A stretch of 64,000 bases of DNA from Acidobacteriota bacterium (lineage in GTDB: Bacteria > Acidobacteriota > Vicinamibacteria > Vicinamibacterales > Fen-181), in the NCBI GenBank assembly GCA_003170135.1, contig PMZR01000127.1:30869-94868 (forward strand), written 5' to 3'. Of this stretch, positions 52,581-62,200 are shown piece after piece; within the stretch, counting starts at the first letter, position 1; each line of letters opens with the position of its first letter. A model generated the notes under the pieces. The model saw only the letters and a list, made by a program, of their open reading frames with translations, was not told where the DNA came from and ran no database searches. The position numbers and the translations under genes are program-made.

Positions 52581-53073
52581 TCCGAAGGGCCTGCGGTCAT
52601 CAGAGTCAAGCAGGCGACGGGACGCGGAGATGACATTCTCTGCCGACTCAGCAGGTTAGACCGCAATGGTGTATGAAAAGTCGGAACTGGCGCGGCGTCA
52701 TTATGCCACTCGTCGCAGCCTTGCGGCCTTTGCTTCGACGTCGGGCGACTGGCAGCAGCCTCAGGGCAAAGAGGCAGGCGCAAAGACCACCGATACGGCC
52801 GTCATCGCCGAGCACGGGTGTAGCCACGACCAGCGACGAGCCTTGGAGGTCGCCGGCGGTCAATCCGGAAAACGACGCGCGCCACGGAGCTTTCCCCGGC
52901 TGCCGACTGGCGCCCACTCGCCTACATCAAGCCATTGGAGGCTGCCGGCGGTCTATCAGGAAAGCGATGTGGCGTGGCGTCGTTTTCCCCGCGACCGACG
53001 GCTCGTCGGGGGCCGAGGCTGCACCCGTGCTCGCGTTACTCACATGCAGGGGTGCGATTCCGACAGCGCAGTG
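52581..53073. other. Gene-free repeat-rich spacer
   Basis: 493 bp with no supported CDS. It holds a MITE-like inverted pair at 52809..52842 and 53000..53033 and two direct copies of GGAGG(T/C)(C/T)GCCGGCGGTC (about 52845 and 52938, 93 bp apart), each followed by a GGAAA-CGA sequence. Part of it matches 31600..31622. Confidence 0.65.
52809..53033. mobile_element. MITE-like element with 34-bp inverted ends
   Basis: Left end CGAGCACGGGTGTAGCCACG (52809 on) and right end its approximate complement CTGCACCCGTGCTCG (53019..53033). The inner parts GACGAGCC/GGCTCGTC also pair. No transposase. Its inner 23-bp sequence (CCAGCGACGAGCC... at 52830) recurs at 31600. Confidence 0.6.
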
Positions 53074-54042
53074 CTACTCCCCGACCAGGTACCGCGCGAC
53101 GCGTTCGAGCGCCGGCACACCGTGCACGTCCGATTCCAGCTGCGGCACCCGCACCCGCCGCACCGCCCGAAAGCGCCGATCGATCTCCTCGAGGTACACG
53201 CGCTCCTGCGCTTTGCGCGCCTCGTAGTACTCCCCGCTCAGGTCGTCGGGCAGGACGCGGTTCACGACGAGGCCAGAGACGTGCAGGTGGGCGTGATCGA
53301 GGTCGTGAAGCGCGCGCGCCGATTCCTCGATCGGCAGGCGCTCGGGCATCAGCACCAGGACGAACGCGGTCGTCTCATTGCGGGTCAACACGTCGCGCAC
53401 GCTGGCGAGCTTGGCGCGGCGACGAGTGAGCGATTGGAGAATCGGATCCTTGTCGGCAGGGCTAAAGCCCTGCCCCACCGCAGCATTACTGGCAGAGGTG
53501 ACGCTTGCGTCCAGCGCCTGCCGTCGCCGATCCGAGAGCGCCTGCACCCATGCCCCCATCGCTTCCGGCATGTGCAGCAGGCGCAAGGTGTGACCGGTCG
53601 GCGCGGTGTCGAAAATCGTCAGGTCGTACGCGTTCGCGCGGTCGAGGACAAGATCCGACATCCGATCGAACAACGCGACATCCGCCAGTCCCGGCATGCC
53701 CGCCACCAGGTCGATCTGCCGCATCGCTTCCCGGACGATGTCCGGGTTGAACATCGCCAAGATCCGGCGCTGCACCTCGTCCAGGTAGCGGCGCGCTTCG
53801 AACTCCGCGTCCACCTCGAGACCGAAGAGCGATGGCAGCACCTCGCATTCCTCGCGGGCGAACGGCCGTTCGAAGATGTCGGAGGTTGAATGCGCGGGAT
53901 CGGTCGACACCAGCAGCACGCGCTTGCCCGCGCGGGCTGCCGCCAGCGCGACCGCCGCCGCGCACGTCGTCTTGCCGACGCCGCCCTTCCCGCCGAAGAA
54001 CAGCACGCGGCGATCGAACAGGTGGCGCACGGTCAGCAGCAC
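53074..54042 (-). CDS. ArsA/GET3-family ATPase with repeat-derived insert
   Basis: 322-aa deviant-Walker ATPase: FFGGKGGVGKTTCAAAVALAA (P-loop about residues 18-25), VSTDPAHSTSDIFE (switch I), FDTAPTGHTLRLLHMPEAM (switch II). Homologs sort membrane proteins (GET3) or drive arsenite export (ArsA); no ars genes are present. Start taken as GTG 54042, overlapping the stop of the cory-CC-star gene. Residues about 190-196 (GQGFSPAD) are encoded by the palindrome at 53455..53474 and sit in the helical loop after RRRQALDASV. The insertion keeps the frame. Confidence 0.88.
   Translation of the reverse strand: MLLTVRHLFDRRVLFFGGKGGVGKTTCAAAVALAAARAGKRVLLVSTDPAHSTSDIFERPFAREECEVLPSLFGLEVDAEFEARRYLDEVQRRILAMFNPDIVREAMRQIDLVAGMPGLADVALFDRMSDLVLDRANAYDLTIFDTAPTGHTLRLLHMPEAMGAWVQALSDRRRQALDASVTSASNAAVGQGFSPADKDPILQSLTRRRAKLASVRDVLTRNETTAFVLVLMPERLPIEESARALHDLDHAHLHVSGLVVNRVLPDDLSGEYYEARKAQERVYLEEIDRRFRAVRRVRVPQLESDVHGVPALERVARYLVGE
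53455..53474. repeat. Palindrome inside the arsA-like gene
   Basis: Arms GGCAGGGCT/AGCCCTGCC around AA, identical in both arms to the copy in the PLP decarboxylase gene. Read on the minus strand as QGFSPA. Confidence 0.85.
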
Positions 54043-54296
54043 GAGAATGTGGCAAGTGGCGAGCGGTCGAAGCCCATGCGCCGATGCCACAGGTGAAATT
54101 CTTCCGCGAGGTACGGGTAGAGGTCGAGCATGTAGAACGCCGCCGGGTTCGGCAGGCCCATCATCTCCATGTAGGCCATCAGCATGAACAGGTCGTTCAG
54201 GTCCGCGGCCTGCCCGCGCAGGTGTTTCTCGTGGCCGCCGTACGCCATGCCGTGGAAGAAATCGGCGAGGTTGGTCCTGAGTTGGAGCCAGTCCAT
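54033..54296 (-). CDS. Cory-CC-star-type small protein
   Basis: 87 aa, ending in Cys-Cys directly before the stop (FSCC). The sequence DLFMLMAYMEMMGLPNPAAFYMLDLYPYLAEEFHLWHRRMGFDRSPL is the pattern of the family named cory-CC-star, encoded next to ArsA-like ATPases. The 3' end overlaps the arsA-like start by 10 bp, so the pair is co-translated. Function unknown; the Cys-Cys tail suggests metal binding or lipidation-like processing, which is inference. Start ATG 54296 preferred over GTG 54326. Confidence 0.8.
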   Translation of the reverse strand: MDWLQLRTNLADFFHGMAYGGHEKHLRGQAADLNDLFMLMAYMEMMGLPNPAAFYMLDLYPYLAEEFHLWHRRMGFDRSPLATFSCC

Positions 54297-54402
54297 GGGT
54301 AATGCTAACGCAAGTGGCGGGCTCACGGATGCCAGTCGTTACTGATAGTCGACCCGGCGTGCTAGACTGCCCGGCGGTTCGGCGTCGAGTGCATCCCAAC
54401 GA

Positions 54403-54432
54403 TTGACTGCGAACTATCAACTATCGACCCGC
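54403..54432. repeat. Short heptanucleotide array (AACTATC type)
   Basis: AACTATC twice, then GACCCGC, preceded by GACTGCG. It lies between the divergent cory-CC-star and symporter genes, 17 bp before the symporter start. Weak, only two exact units. Confidence 0.5.
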
Positions 54433-54448
54433 TGAAAGCGCCAACGCC

Positions 54449-56275
54449 ATGCACCTTCATCCGATCGACTGGGTGATTGTCGCCGCCTCGCTGCTCGTCT
54501 GCTTCGTGCCGGCCCTGTTCTTCGGCAGGCGCGCCGGCAGGAGCACCTCGGAGTTCTTCGCGTCGGGCCGCGCCGTGCCGTGGTGGCTGGCCGGCCTGTC
54601 GATGGTGGCGACGACCTTCAGCAGCGACACGCCGAACCTGGTGACCGACATCGTGCGGCGCAACGGCGTCGCGGGCAACTGGGTCTGGTGGGCGTTCGTG
54701 CTGACGGGGGTGGCGACCGTCTTCTTCTACGCGCGCCTCTGGCGCCGCTCCGGCGTGATGACCGACCTCGAGTTCTACGAAATTCGGTACTCGGGAACGG
54801 CGGCCAAAGTCGTGCGCGGGTTCAGGTCGGTGTACCTCGGGCTGTTCTTCAACTGCATCATCATGGCGACGGTGAACCTCGCCGCCTGCAAGATCGCGGG
54901 GATCCTCTTCGGCCTCGATCGCTGGCAGACGCTCCTGGGCGTCGGGGCGCTGAACGTCGTATTCGCCGCGCACTCCGGTCTCTGGGGCGTGCTCGTCATC
55001 GACATGGTGCAGTTCTTCATCAAGATGACGGCCGTCATCGCCGCAGCCTACTTCGCGCTGCGCCTGCCGCAGGTCGGCGGCCTGTCGGGGATGGTGCAGA
55101 AACTGTCGCACACGAGCGGACCGGGCGGCCTCAATTACCTGAACATCCTCCCCGACTTCAAGAGCAACTGGGACCTGGCGGTCGCCGTGTTCATCATGCC
55201 GGTCGCCGTCCAGTGGTGGGCGGTCTGGTACCCGGGCGCGGAACCGGGCGGCGGCAGCTATATCGCGCAGCGGATGCTCGCGTCGAAATCCGAGAAGGAC
55301 TCGCTGGGCTCGGTCCTCTTCTTCAACATCGCCCACTACGTGCTGCGGCCCTGGCCGTGGATTCTCGTCGCGCTCTGCTCGATCATCGTCTACCCGCAAC
55401 TGTCCGACATCCAGAAGGCGTTCCCGAATCTCGATCCGCACCTGCTCGGCCACGACATCGCGTACCCGGCGATGTTGAAGTTCCTGCCGGTCGGCTTCAT
55501 CGGCCTGATGGTGGGCGGCCTCATCGCCGCCAACTCCTCGACCATCCTCACGCACCTCAACTGGGGCGCGTCGTACCTGGTGCACGACTTCTACCGCCGG
55601 TTCATTCGGAAGGACGCTCACGAGAAGCACTACGTGATGGTGGGCCGCATGGTGACCGTCGGCCTGTTCTTCTGCGCGTCAGGCACCGTGTACCTGCTCG
55701 ACACGGCGAAGGACGCCTTCGACGTAATCATCCAGATCGGGGCCGGCACCGGCCTGCTCTACCTGGTCCGCTGGTTCTGGTGGCGCGTGAACGCGTGGTG
55801 CGAAATCGTCGCCATGGTGAGCTCCTTCGCGGTGTCGGCCACCTTGCTCGTCCTCGCGCACAACGGGGTGCGCTTCAGCACCCACGCCGGACTCCTCATC
55901 ACGATTGCCGTCACCACGGTCTGCTGGGTCTTGACGGCTTACGTCGGGCCGAAGACCGATGAGGCGACGCTCATCGCGTTTTACAAGAAGGTGCGTCCGT
56001 TCGGGCCCGGCTGGACGCGCATCCGCGACGCGGCCGGCATCTCGGCCCTCGACGCGCAGGCGACGCGCGAGAACATCCCGCTCGCCCTGCTTGGCTGGTT
56101 CACCGGATGCACCGTCATCTGGTCGGCGCTCTTCACCGTCGGCAATTTCCTCTACGGCCGCACCGGCTACGCGTTGGGCCTGCTCGCCGTGTTCGTCGCC
56201 AGCGGCCTGGTGCTGCTACGCGTGGTCAACCGCGTGTGGGCGGACAGCACGGCCTACGAGGCAAGGACGAAGTAG
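54449..56275 (+). CDS. Sodium:solute symporter family transporter
   Basis: 608 aa, about 14 membrane segments of the SSS family (Na+-coupled uptake of sugars, organic acids or amino acids). Signatures: EFFASGRAVPWWLAGLSMVATTFSSDTPNLVTD (SSS helix 1), MTDLEFYEIRYSG, and AANSSTILTHLNWGASYLVHDFYRRFIR near the C-terminal family motif. The C-terminal WxxxK-rich extension is unremarkable. Substrate unclear. Confidence 0.9.
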   Translation: MHLHPIDWVIVAASLLVCFVPALFFGRRAGRSTSEFFASGRAVPWWLAGLSMVATTFSSDTPNLVTDIVRRNGVAGNWVWWAFVLTGVATVFFYARLWRRSGVMTDLEFYEIRYSGTAAKVVRGFRSVYLGLFFNCIIMATVNLAACKIAGILFGLDRWQTLLGVGALNVVFAAHSGLWGVLVIDMVQFFIKMTAVIAAAYFALRLPQVGGLSGMVQKLSHTSGPGGLNYLNILPDFKSNWDLAVAVFIMPVAVQWWAVWYPGAEPGGGSYIAQRMLASKSEKDSLGSVLFFNIAHYVLRPWPWILVALCSIIVYPQLSDIQKAFPNLDPHLLGHDIAYPAMLKFLPVGFIGLMVGGLIAANSSTILTHLNWGASYLVHDFYRRFIRKDAHEKHYVMVGRMVTVGLFFCASGTVYLLDTAKDAFDVIIQIGAGTGLLYLVRWFWWRVNAWCEIVAMVSSFAVSATLLVLAHNGVRFSTHAGLLITIAVTTVCWVLTAYVGPKTDEATLIAFYKKVRPFGPGWTRIRDAAGISALDAQATRENIPLALLGWFTGCTVIWSALFTVGNFLYGRTGYALGLLAVFVASGLVLLRVVNRVWADSTAYEARTK

Positions 56276-56302
56276 TGGATAGTGGGTAGTGGATAGGGGT
56301 AG
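56273..56302. repeat. Heptanucleotide array (TAGTGGA type) starting at a stop codon
   Basis: TAGTGGA, TAGTGGG, TAGTGGA, then TAGGGG. The first TAG is the stop codon of the symporter gene. Confidence 0.8.
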
Positions 56303-56431
56303 TTCGGTCAGCGCCCTCCTGCTCAGCTTGCTCTCCTGGTCCAGCCGCCCTACACTGGACTTCGGCTCTACCTTTCTCGCACATCTCTACAATCTATTGT
56401 CCCCTGACTGCCCCCGCTGTCGGAGGTCACG

Positions 56432-58522
56432 ATGCGTCGGGCGTTCAGCGCCGTGTTGGTGGTGCTGTCACTGGCTGCACCTGCAGCCGCGCAGAAGCGC
56501 GGGTTACTGCCCGCCGACTATTACAAGGAAGTAACGGTCAGCGACGTCGCCGTCTCGCCCACCGGCACCTTCGTCGCCTTCACGGTGACGACGCTGGTCG
56601 AGCAGGAGAACCGGCGGCACGAAGAGGTATGGCTCGAGCGCCTGGTTGGCGGCGTCGCCGACGGGCACCCGTTCCGTTTCACCGACTCTGTCAGCGAGTC
56701 CTCCGGCCCGTGCTGGTCGCCTGACGGAACCACCCTCGGCTTCACCTCGTCTCGCGGCACGGACCGCAACACGACGTGGTTCGCCACCGTGTGGCCGCTG
56801 CCCGGCGCGCCCCATCATGTCGCGGGCGTCGAAGGCACGCCCGCCTGGTCGCCGGATGGGAACTGGATCGCGTACACGAAACCCGCCGGCGAACCGGACG
56901 CCACGAGGAACGCGCACGCCGGCTGGATTGCCGGCGACGCGCTGTCGCACACGCTGGACGCACAGCGCTTCGACGGCCGGGTCATCACGACCGCCCGCTA
57001 CAAGCGCGACGGCATGCTCGAACTGTTACCCGATCCCGCGGTCCGCAAGGCGCATCAGCTCTTCGTGGTGCCGGCGCGCGGCGGCGTGGCCCGCCAGTTG
57101 ACGCCGGCAACCTTCGACGTCGGCTCCGTCAGCTGGTCGCACGATTCGCGCCTCCTGGTCCTGACCGGCTCCGATCGCCCGATAGCTGAGGCCGACCTGC
57201 AGACCATCCAGGACATCTACGTCATCGCAAGGGATGGCGGCGTGCCGAAACGGCTGACCAGCAATCCCGGCGCCGAGCGATCGCCGGCGTGGTCGCCCGC
57301 CCGCAATCAACTGGCATTCGTCCTCTCGCCTGAGCGCAACGCGAAGCCCGACGTGATGGTGGTGGACGTGGCGGCGGGCGGCCAGTTTGCCGGGCAGCCG
57401 CGGGATCTCACCGCCGACTGGGATCTGGCTCCGGGGGAGCTCTCCTGGACCCCCGACGGCGCGGCGCTGCGCTTCGATGCCGAGACCCGCGGCAACGTGC
57501 ACCTGTTCGAGGTGCCGGTCGCCGGCGGCACCGTCAGGCAGGTGACGACGGGCGATCGCACGGTGTCGTCGATTTCGGCGTCGCGTGACGGCCATCTCCT
57601 CGCGTATATCGTCGATGACGCCATCACGCCGACCGAGGTGTATGTCGCACGGGCCGACGGCACCGGCGAGCAGCGCGCGACGAGCTTCAACGACGACTGG
57701 TTGCGGGACGTCGTCCGGGTGCCGCCGGAACGGTTGACCTGGCGGGTAGCCGACGGTACGGAGATCGAAGGCTGGATCGTGAAGCCGGTCGGGTTCAAGG
57801 CCGGCCGGAAGTACCCGCTGGTTCTGAAAATCCATGGCGGCCCGCACACCCAGTACGGGAACACCTGGTTCAGCACGTTTCACATCCTGTCGAACGCCGG
57901 CATGTTCGTCCTCTACTGCAATCCGCGCGGTTCCACGGGCTACGGCCATCGCTTCACGTACGCGACGCGCGGCCGCTGGGGCGAAGTCGACAGCGAGGAC
58001 CTGCTCAAGGGCGTGGACAGCGCGGCTGCCAGGTACCGCGAGGTCGATTCGAAGCGGCTCGGCGTGGCCGGCGGCAGCTACGGCGGCTACATGACCAACT
58101 GGCTCACCGCCACGACGACGCGCTTCTGCGCGGCGGTGACGAGCCGCACGATTGCCAACTGGGAAAGCTGGTACGGCGCGTCCGACGATCAGGGCCTCAC
58201 CGACTACGAGTTCTTCGGCGCCCCATGGGAACAGCGCGAACGGTACCGGCGGCTCTCGCCCATCTCGTACGTCGAGCGCGTGCAGGCCCCGACGCTCATC
58301 ATCGCCGGTGAGAATGACTACCGCACGCCGATGGCCGAGGGCGAGCAGTGGTTCATGGCGCTGCGCAAGCGCAATGTGCCGGCCGAGCTCGTGGCCTACC
58401 CGCGCTCGTCGCACGGACTGTCGCGCACGGGAGAACCGTGGCTGCTCGTGGATCGCCTGGAGCGGATTCGCAGCTGGTTCGTACAGTGGCTGATCGAGTC
58501 GCCGATGGTGACGACGAACTGA
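56432..58522 (+). CDS. S9 family prolyl oligopeptidase/dipeptidyl peptidase
   Basis: 696-aa exported serine peptidase. Signal MRRAFSAVLVVLSLAAPAAAQ, a beta-propeller (about 30-430, SPDG turns) and an alpha/beta hydrolase domain with S549 (AGGSYGGYM), D629 (AGENDYRTP) and H661 (SSHGLS). LKIHGGPHTQYGNTWF is the oxyanion-hole region. Acylaminoacyl-/dipeptidyl peptidase subgroup S9C. Likely cleaves small peptides outside the cytoplasm, alongside the M28 and Tricorn-like enzymes. Confidence 0.93.
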   Translation: MRRAFSAVLVVLSLAAPAAAQKRGLLPADYYKEVTVSDVAVSPTGTFVAFTVTTLVEQENRRHEEVWLERLVGGVADGHPFRFTDSVSESSGPCWSPDGTTLGFTSSRGTDRNTTWFATVWPLPGAPHHVAGVEGTPAWSPDGNWIAYTKPAGEPDATRNAHAGWIAGDALSHTLDAQRFDGRVITTARYKRDGMLELLPDPAVRKAHQLFVVPARGGVARQLTPATFDVGSVSWSHDSRLLVLTGSDRPIAEADLQTIQDIYVIARDGGVPKRLTSNPGAERSPAWSPARNQLAFVLSPERNAKPDVMVVDVAAGGQFAGQPRDLTADWDLAPGELSWTPDGAALRFDAETRGNVHLFEVPVAGGTVRQVTTGDRTVSSISASRDGHLLAYIVDDAITPTEVYVARADGTGEQRATSFNDDWLRDVVRVPPERLTWRVADGTEIEGWIVKPVGFKAGRKYPLVLKIHGGPHTQYGNTWFSTFHILSNAGMFVLYCNPRGSTGYGHRFTYATRGRWGEVDSEDLLKGVDSAAARYREVDSKRLGVAGGSYGGYMTNWLTATTTRFCAAVTSRTIANWESWYGASDDQGLTDYEFFGAPWEQRERYRRLSPISYVERVQAPTLIIAGENDYRTPMAEGEQWFMALRKRNVPAELVAYPRSSHGLSRTGEPWLLVDRLERIRSWFVQWLIESPMVTTN

Positions 58523-58526
58523 CGCC

Positions 58527-59009
58527 GTGCCCTTTGCCCTCCACTCCGACGTCATCGTCAAGTCGCTCGGCAAGACCGGGCGCGTGGTCGAAGCCGGCCG
58601 CGACGGCCGCTACCGGGTGCGGATCGGCGGCGTGGTGATGCTCTGCCGCGAGGACGATCTCGCCGGGGCCGGAGTCGATCGCCCTGCCAAGCGCGACAAG
58701 CGCGGCCAGGCGACGGCCCAGGGACGCCGCGTCGAAGCCCCGCCCGGTGAGTCGCCGCCGGCCTCCGAGTCCGACCGCCGGCTCGCGTCGCTCGACCTGC
58801 ACGGCTGCACCGTCGAAGAGGCGCTCGGCGAGGTCGAGCGGCGTATCGACCTCGCGTTGCGGGCCGGCCTCGATCGCATCGAGCTCATCCACGGCCGCAG
58901 CTCGGGACGCATCAAGGTCGCGGTGCACCGCCTGCTGCGCGAGCTGAGCGCGGTGCGGGAATTCGAGGTCAGCCGCGACAATCCGGGCGTCACCCGGGTT
59001 TGGTTCTGA
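58527..59009 (+). CDS. Smr-domain protein (MutS2 C-terminal type)
   Basis: 160 aa. An N-terminal KOW/SH3-like part (VIVKSLGKTGRVVEAGRDGRYRVRIGG), as in MutS2, an Ala/Glu-rich linker, and the Smr domain (LDLHGCTVEEALGEVERRIDLALRAGLDRIELIHGRSSGRIKVAVH). The two parts together match the C-terminal region of MutS2 without its ATPase. The Smr DxH motif (DLH) and HGxxxG are intact, so it may nick or cleave nucleic acids. GTG start 58527, 4 bp after the peptidase stop. Confidence 0.85.
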   Translation: MPFALHSDVIVKSLGKTGRVVEAGRDGRYRVRIGGVVMLCREDDLAGAGVDRPAKRDKRGQATAQGRRVEAPPGESPPASESDRRLASLDLHGCTVEEALGEVERRIDLALRAGLDRIELIHGRSSGRIKVAVHRLLRELSAVREFEVSRDNPGVTRVWF

Positions 59010-59010
59010 C

Positions 59011-59154
59011 AGGAATCAGGAATCAGGAGTCGGGATTCAGGATCGGCCCTCGACCGCGTGGGTCTCGACATCGGACTTCGGACCTCGGACTCCCGGCCCT
59101 TGCGCCTCGCGCCTTCCGCCTTCCGCCTTCGGACCCCGGACTCCGGACTTCAGA
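59011..59154. repeat. Two long heptanucleotide arrays
   Basis: 59011..59045: CAGGAAT, CAGGAAT, CAGGAGT, CGGGATT, CAGGATC. 59072..59154: TCGGACT, TCGGACC, TCGGACT, CCCGGCCC, TTGCGCC, TCGCGCC, TTCCGCC, TTCCGCC, TTCGGACC, CCGGACT, CCGGACT. All units are 7 bp except two of 8. They fill the spacer after the Smr stop. Confidence 0.88.
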
Positions 59155-59157
59155 TCG

Positions 59158-59166
59158 TGCTAGCAT
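59158..59166 (+). promoter_or_regulatory. Extended -10 motif upstream of the BNR protein
   Basis: TGCTAGCAT within CGTGCTAGCAT, the same motif as at 62427 and 27741. It lies about 80 nt before ATG 59248, right after a heptanucleotide array. Confidence 0.45.
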
Positions 59167-59247
59167 TCGCGCGCATGGGTGGGGGCTGCAAAGTCCGCTT
59201 TGGACCGGCCGGGTGGAAGAGCACATCAGTTCGGAGAGCGTAACGCC

Positions 59248-62200
59248 ATGAAAAGACTGTTAGTAACAGCGATCGCGGTGGGCCTCGTGGTTGGCGCCGT
59301 CGTTCGCGCGCAGGGACCCGCTGGAGCCGGCCGCCTGACGGCCGATGGCCTGAAGGCGATCGAGCTGCGCACGTTGGGTCCGGGTCTGGCGACCGGCCGT
59401 ATCGCCGACATCGCCATCGATCCGAAGAACGGGGACGTCTGGTACGTCGCCTCGGCGTTCGGCGGACTCTGGAAGACCGCGAACCGCGGCATCACGTTCT
59501 CGCCCGTCTTCGACAACTACGGGTCCTTCACGCTCTGCTGCGTGGTCGTCGACCCGAAGGACTCGAACGTCGTGTGGCTTGGCACGGGTGAGAACGCCAG
59601 CCAGCGCAGCGCCCACTTCGGCGACGGCGTGTACAAATCCACCGACGCGGGCAAGACCTGGAAGCGCGTGGGCCTCGCCTCGTCTGAGCACATCGGCAAG
59701 ATCGTCATCGATCCCCGCAACTCGAACGTCGTCTACGTGGCGTCGCAGGGGCCGCTGTGGTCTGCCGGCGGCGAGCGCGGCCTCTTCAAGACGACCGATG
59801 GCGGCGCGACGTGGAATCAGATCATCAAGATCAGCGATGACACCGGCGTCAGCGACATCGTCTACGACCCGGCCAAACCCGACACCCTCTATGCCAGCGC
59901 GTATCAGCGGCGCCGGGCCGTCGGCCAGATGATCGGCGGCGGGCCCGAGGGCGGCCTGTTCAAGTCGATCGACGCCGGCAAGACGTGGAAGAAGCTGACC
60001 AACGGCCTGCCGAAAGGCGAGATGGGCCGCATCGGCCTCGCCGTGGACGCGAAGGTGAAGCCGACCAGGCTCTACGCGATCGTCGACGCGAAGCGAGACG
60101 AGGCGGGCTTCTATCGGTCCGATGATGGCGGCAACACGTGGGCGCGGGTCGGCAAGGCGGAAGCGCCGGCCGGTCGAGGCGGCGGACGGGGCGGTCCCGG
60201 CGGACTCGCGGGAGCGCCGCCAGCGGCAGCGCAGGCCGCGGGAGCGCCGGCCGCGGGAGCACGGGGCGCGGCGGCGCAGGCGGCACCGGCAGCGCCGGCC
60301 GAGAACTGGTTCCGCGGCGGCGGCGCCCAGTACTACTTCGAACTCTTCGTCGACCCGCATCGCCCGGACACGATCTACTCGGTCAACGTCAGCTGGGACC
60401 GGAGCACCGACGGCGGGAAGACGTGGCGCCAGACCGGCTGGGAGAACGCCACCGGCATGCACGTCGATCACCACGTGATCGTGATCGATCCCAACGACAA
60501 GAACCACTTCCTGATCGGCAACGACGGGGGCCTCTACGAAACGTACGACGAAGGGGCCAGCTTCCGCTTCTTCACCAACCTGCCCGTCACGCAGTACTAC
60601 CGGGTCGCGACCGACAACGCGAAGCCGTTCTATCACGTGTGCGGCGGCGCGCAGGACAACTGGTCGCACTGCGGCCCCGTGCGCACGCTCAATCGCTGGG
60701 GCATCCGCACGAGTGACTGGTACGTCATCAGCGGCGGCGACGGCTTCCAGGCACGCGTGGACCCGGAAGATCCGAACATCGTCTACGGGCAGTCGCAGGA
60801 CGGCAACGTCAGCCGCCTGGATCTGCGCACGGGCGTCTCGAAGTCGATCCGCCCGTCCCAGGCGCGCCAGGCGCGCGGCGGCGGCGGTGAAGATGCCCTG
60901 GGTGGCGCGCCGGGCGCGCCGGCAGCTGGCGCCCCGGGCGCACAGGCTGGCGGCGGCCGGCAGGGCGGCCCCGGCGGTGGCGGGGCGCCCGGGACCGATC
61001 GCGCGAACTGGGACACGCCCTACATCATCAGCCCGCACAGCGCGAAGCGCATCTACTGGGCCAGCAACAAGCTCTATCGCAGCGACGACCGCGGCGACAC
61101 CTGGACCGCGGTGAGCGGCGACCTCTCGCGCAACCTGAACCTCAACGACATCCCGATCATGGGCAAGCTGTGGCCGGCTGACTCGATTGCGCGCAACGTG
61201 TCGTCAACCGCGCTCAGTAACATCGTCGCGCTGGACGAATCCCCGCTGCTCGAGGGTTTGCTCATCGTCGGGACCGACGACGGTCTGGTGCAGATCACCG
61301 ACGACGGCGGGAAGAACTGGCGGAAGATCGAGCAGTTCCCCGGCGTGCCGCAGTGGACCTACGTGACCGACGTGGCGGCCTCGCCGCGCGACGTCAACAC
61401 CATCTTCGTCACGCTGAACAACTGGCAGCGCGGCGACTACAAGCCGTACGTCGTGAAGAGCACCGATCGCGGCAGGACGTGGACGAACATCACCGGCGAT
61501 CTGCCCGACCGTCACGACGTGTGGGCGATCGTGCAGGACCACGTCAACGGCAACCTGCTGTTCGCGGGCACCGAGTTCGGCCTGTTCTTCACGGTGGACG
61601 CCGGCAGCCACTGGACGCAGCTCAAGGGCGGCATGCCGACGATCCAGGTGCGCGACCTCACCATCCAGAAGCGCGAGAACGACCTCGTGCTGGCGACCTT
61701 CGGTCGCGGCTTCTACGTGCTGGATGATTACAGCGCGCTGCGCGAGTTGAACGCGCAGACGCTGACGGAGGAGGCGCGGCTCTTCCCCCTGCGCGACGCC
61801 TCTGCCTTCTCGCAGACCGGCATGGCGCCGGCCGGGACCGCCGGGATCGGGCCGATGTCGGGCAACTGGACCACGCCCAATCCTCCGTTCGGCGCGGTCT
61901 TCACTTACAACGTCGGGAGCGATCTCCCGTCTGATACGCAACTCGTGCTGACCATCAACGACGACACCGGCAAGCAGGTGCGTCGCATCACGCTCGAGAA
62001 AACCGCCGGACTGCGGCGCGTCGTGTGGAACCTGCGGCCGGACGCTCCGGCGCCGGCGCGCACGACCGACGCGGACGTGGCCACCAGCGACGACGACGAG
62101 CAGCAGCAACAGCAGCCGCCGCCGCCACCCCAGGGCCGAGGCCGCGGCGCAGCGCCGGGCCAGGCGGCGCCCGGGGCGCCACCGCAAGGCGCTGCGGGTG

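Noticed and set aside
53074..54042. Arsenite resistance operon
   Set aside because: Only an ArsA-like ATPase is present; no arsB, arsC, arsD or arsR, and the partner gene is of cory-CC-star type.
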